DNA of 64,000 bases from Xanthobacteraceae bacterium (GTDB lineage: Bacteria > Pseudomonadota > Alphaproteobacteria > Rhizobiales > Xanthobacteraceae). Below are positions 63,550 to 64,000 of this stretch, piece by piece. The notes under the pieces are model-generated. The model worked only from the letters and a program-made list of their open reading frames with translations, had not been told where the DNA came from and did not search any database. A program made the position numbers and the translations under genes. Location: assembly GCA_019746355.1 (NCBI GenBank), contig JAIESC010000010.1, forward strand, positions 1 through 64,000. The letters are read 5' to 3'. Numbering within the stretch: position 1 is the stretch's first letter; each line of letters opens with the position of its first letter.

Positions 63550-64000
63550 ATGACCGCCCTTGCGAAGGTTGCCCATACCCTCGAATACGCCGAGGCTGCG
63601 CCGTCGGTTGTTCCCGCGGTTGCCGGGAACCGGCTGCGCGAGCGTCCGATGACCGTCACGGTCGAGAACCTCGTCAAGGAATTCGGCCAGACACCGGCGC
63701 TGCACGGCGTGTCGCTGGACATCGCCGGCGGCGAGTTGATCGCGCTGCTTGGTCCGTCGGGCTCCGGAAAGACGACGCTGCTGCGGCTGATCGCCGGCCT
63801 CGATTTTCCCACCTCCGGCCGCGTGCTGTTCGGCAACGAGGATGCGTCGGGCAAATCGGTGCAGGAGCGCAACATAGGCTTCGTGTTCCAGAGCTACGCG
63901 CTGTTCCGCCACATGACGGTGTTCGACAACATCGCGTTCGGGCTGCGCGTGCGGCCGCGGGCGACGCGGCCGGCCGAGGCGTCGATCCGCGATCGGGTCA
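63550..64000 (+). CDS. cysA: Sulfate ABC transporter ATP-binding protein (partial)
   Basis: The first 150 codons are in the window; the frame is open at the right edge. Walker [10 protein letters not shown], then the Q-loop [13 protein letters not shown], the typical CysA sequence. ATG 63550 has GGAG just upstream. This gives about 33 residues before M-T-V-T-V-E-N-L, where most CysA proteins begin, so an internal start at 63649 is possible although it lacks a ribosome site. Confidence 0.93.
   Translation, partial: MTALAKVAHTLEYAEAAPSVVPAVAGNRLRERPMTVTVENLVKEFGQTPALHGVSLDIAGGELIALLGPSGSGKTTLLRLIAGLDFPTSGRVLFGNEDASGKSVQERNIGFVFQSYALFRHMTVFDNIAFGLRVRPRATRPAEASIRDRV

Overview
The window is GC-rich chromosomal DNA from an alphaproteobacterium of the order Hyphomicrobiales (Rhizobiales), most likely Nitrobacteraceae/Bradyrhizobium-like or a close relative. 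The evidence is a circularly permuted two-piece tmRNA gene with tag ANDNYAPVAQAA, the sspB-fumC-DUF4169-RHH cluster, the hflK-hflC-DUF2065-degP operon after thyA-folA, an exact FNR/FixK box, many TctC/Bug-type binding proteins, and several palindromic intergenic repeat families of the kind typical of this group. Most genes are ordinary; no prophage, plasmid, IS transposase, tRNA, rRNA or CRISPR array was seen.

Layout. 1-4.7 kb: tail of a Pro/Ala/Lys-rich protein, a frameshifted MFS transporter, an L,D-transpeptidase, a FixK-box-led bfd-like/DUF6455-like pair, an SPW-repeat membrane protein and a two-domain VOC dioxygenase-like protein. 4.98-8.65 kb: one A/T-richer gene encoding a 1221-residue protein that joins a STAND-type P-loop NTPase, a TPR array and a C-terminal FAD/NAD(P)-binding oxidoreductase-like module; this is the best candidate here for an undescribed system. 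8.65-14.7 kb: a UvrD/PcrA helicase with a palindromic repeat inserted in frame, a CHASE2-class III cyclase and a secreted protein. 14.9-24.1 kb: a quinone oxidoreductase, three solitary TctC-type binding proteins, a dienelactone hydrolase, an acyltransferase-3, a Vgb-like propeller, a VOC protein and a thioesterase, separated by repeats of five families. 24.2-27 kb: two adjacent paralogues with CadC-like winged-helix domains, one fused to an alpha/beta hydrolase and one to TPRs. 27.1-29.8 kb: small exported proteins and a GlcD-like FAD oxidase interrupted by an amber codon. 30-38.2 kb: AsmA, RHH_4, DUF4169, fumC, sspB, the tmRNA gene ssrA and a TPR protein. 38.3-42.9 kb: a split chromate transporter pair and a complete tctB-tctA-tctC transporter. 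43-48.4 kb: thyA-folA and hflK-hflC-DUF2065-degP. 48.8-56.7 kb: divergent serB/miaA, a DUF1254-type protein and an RND efflux pair. 56.9-59.5 kb: ilvBN behind a strong promoter, a 20-codon leader peptide rich in branched-chain codons and an intrinsic terminator, a textbook transcription attenuator. 59.6-64 kb: an Rrf2 regulator followed by a sulfate ABC transporter (sbp-cysT-cysW-cysA, the last cut by the window edge).

Functional links. ssrA and sspB, which make and recognise the tmRNA degradation tag, are neighbours on the same strand. thyA and folA supply and recycle one-carbon folate. HflKC and DegP act together on membrane/periplasmic protein quality control. The Rrf2 protein is placed to regulate sulfate uptake. 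Two genes carry disruptions (1-nt frameshift in the MFS gene, amber codon in the FAD oxidase) that are either real mutations or sequence errors.
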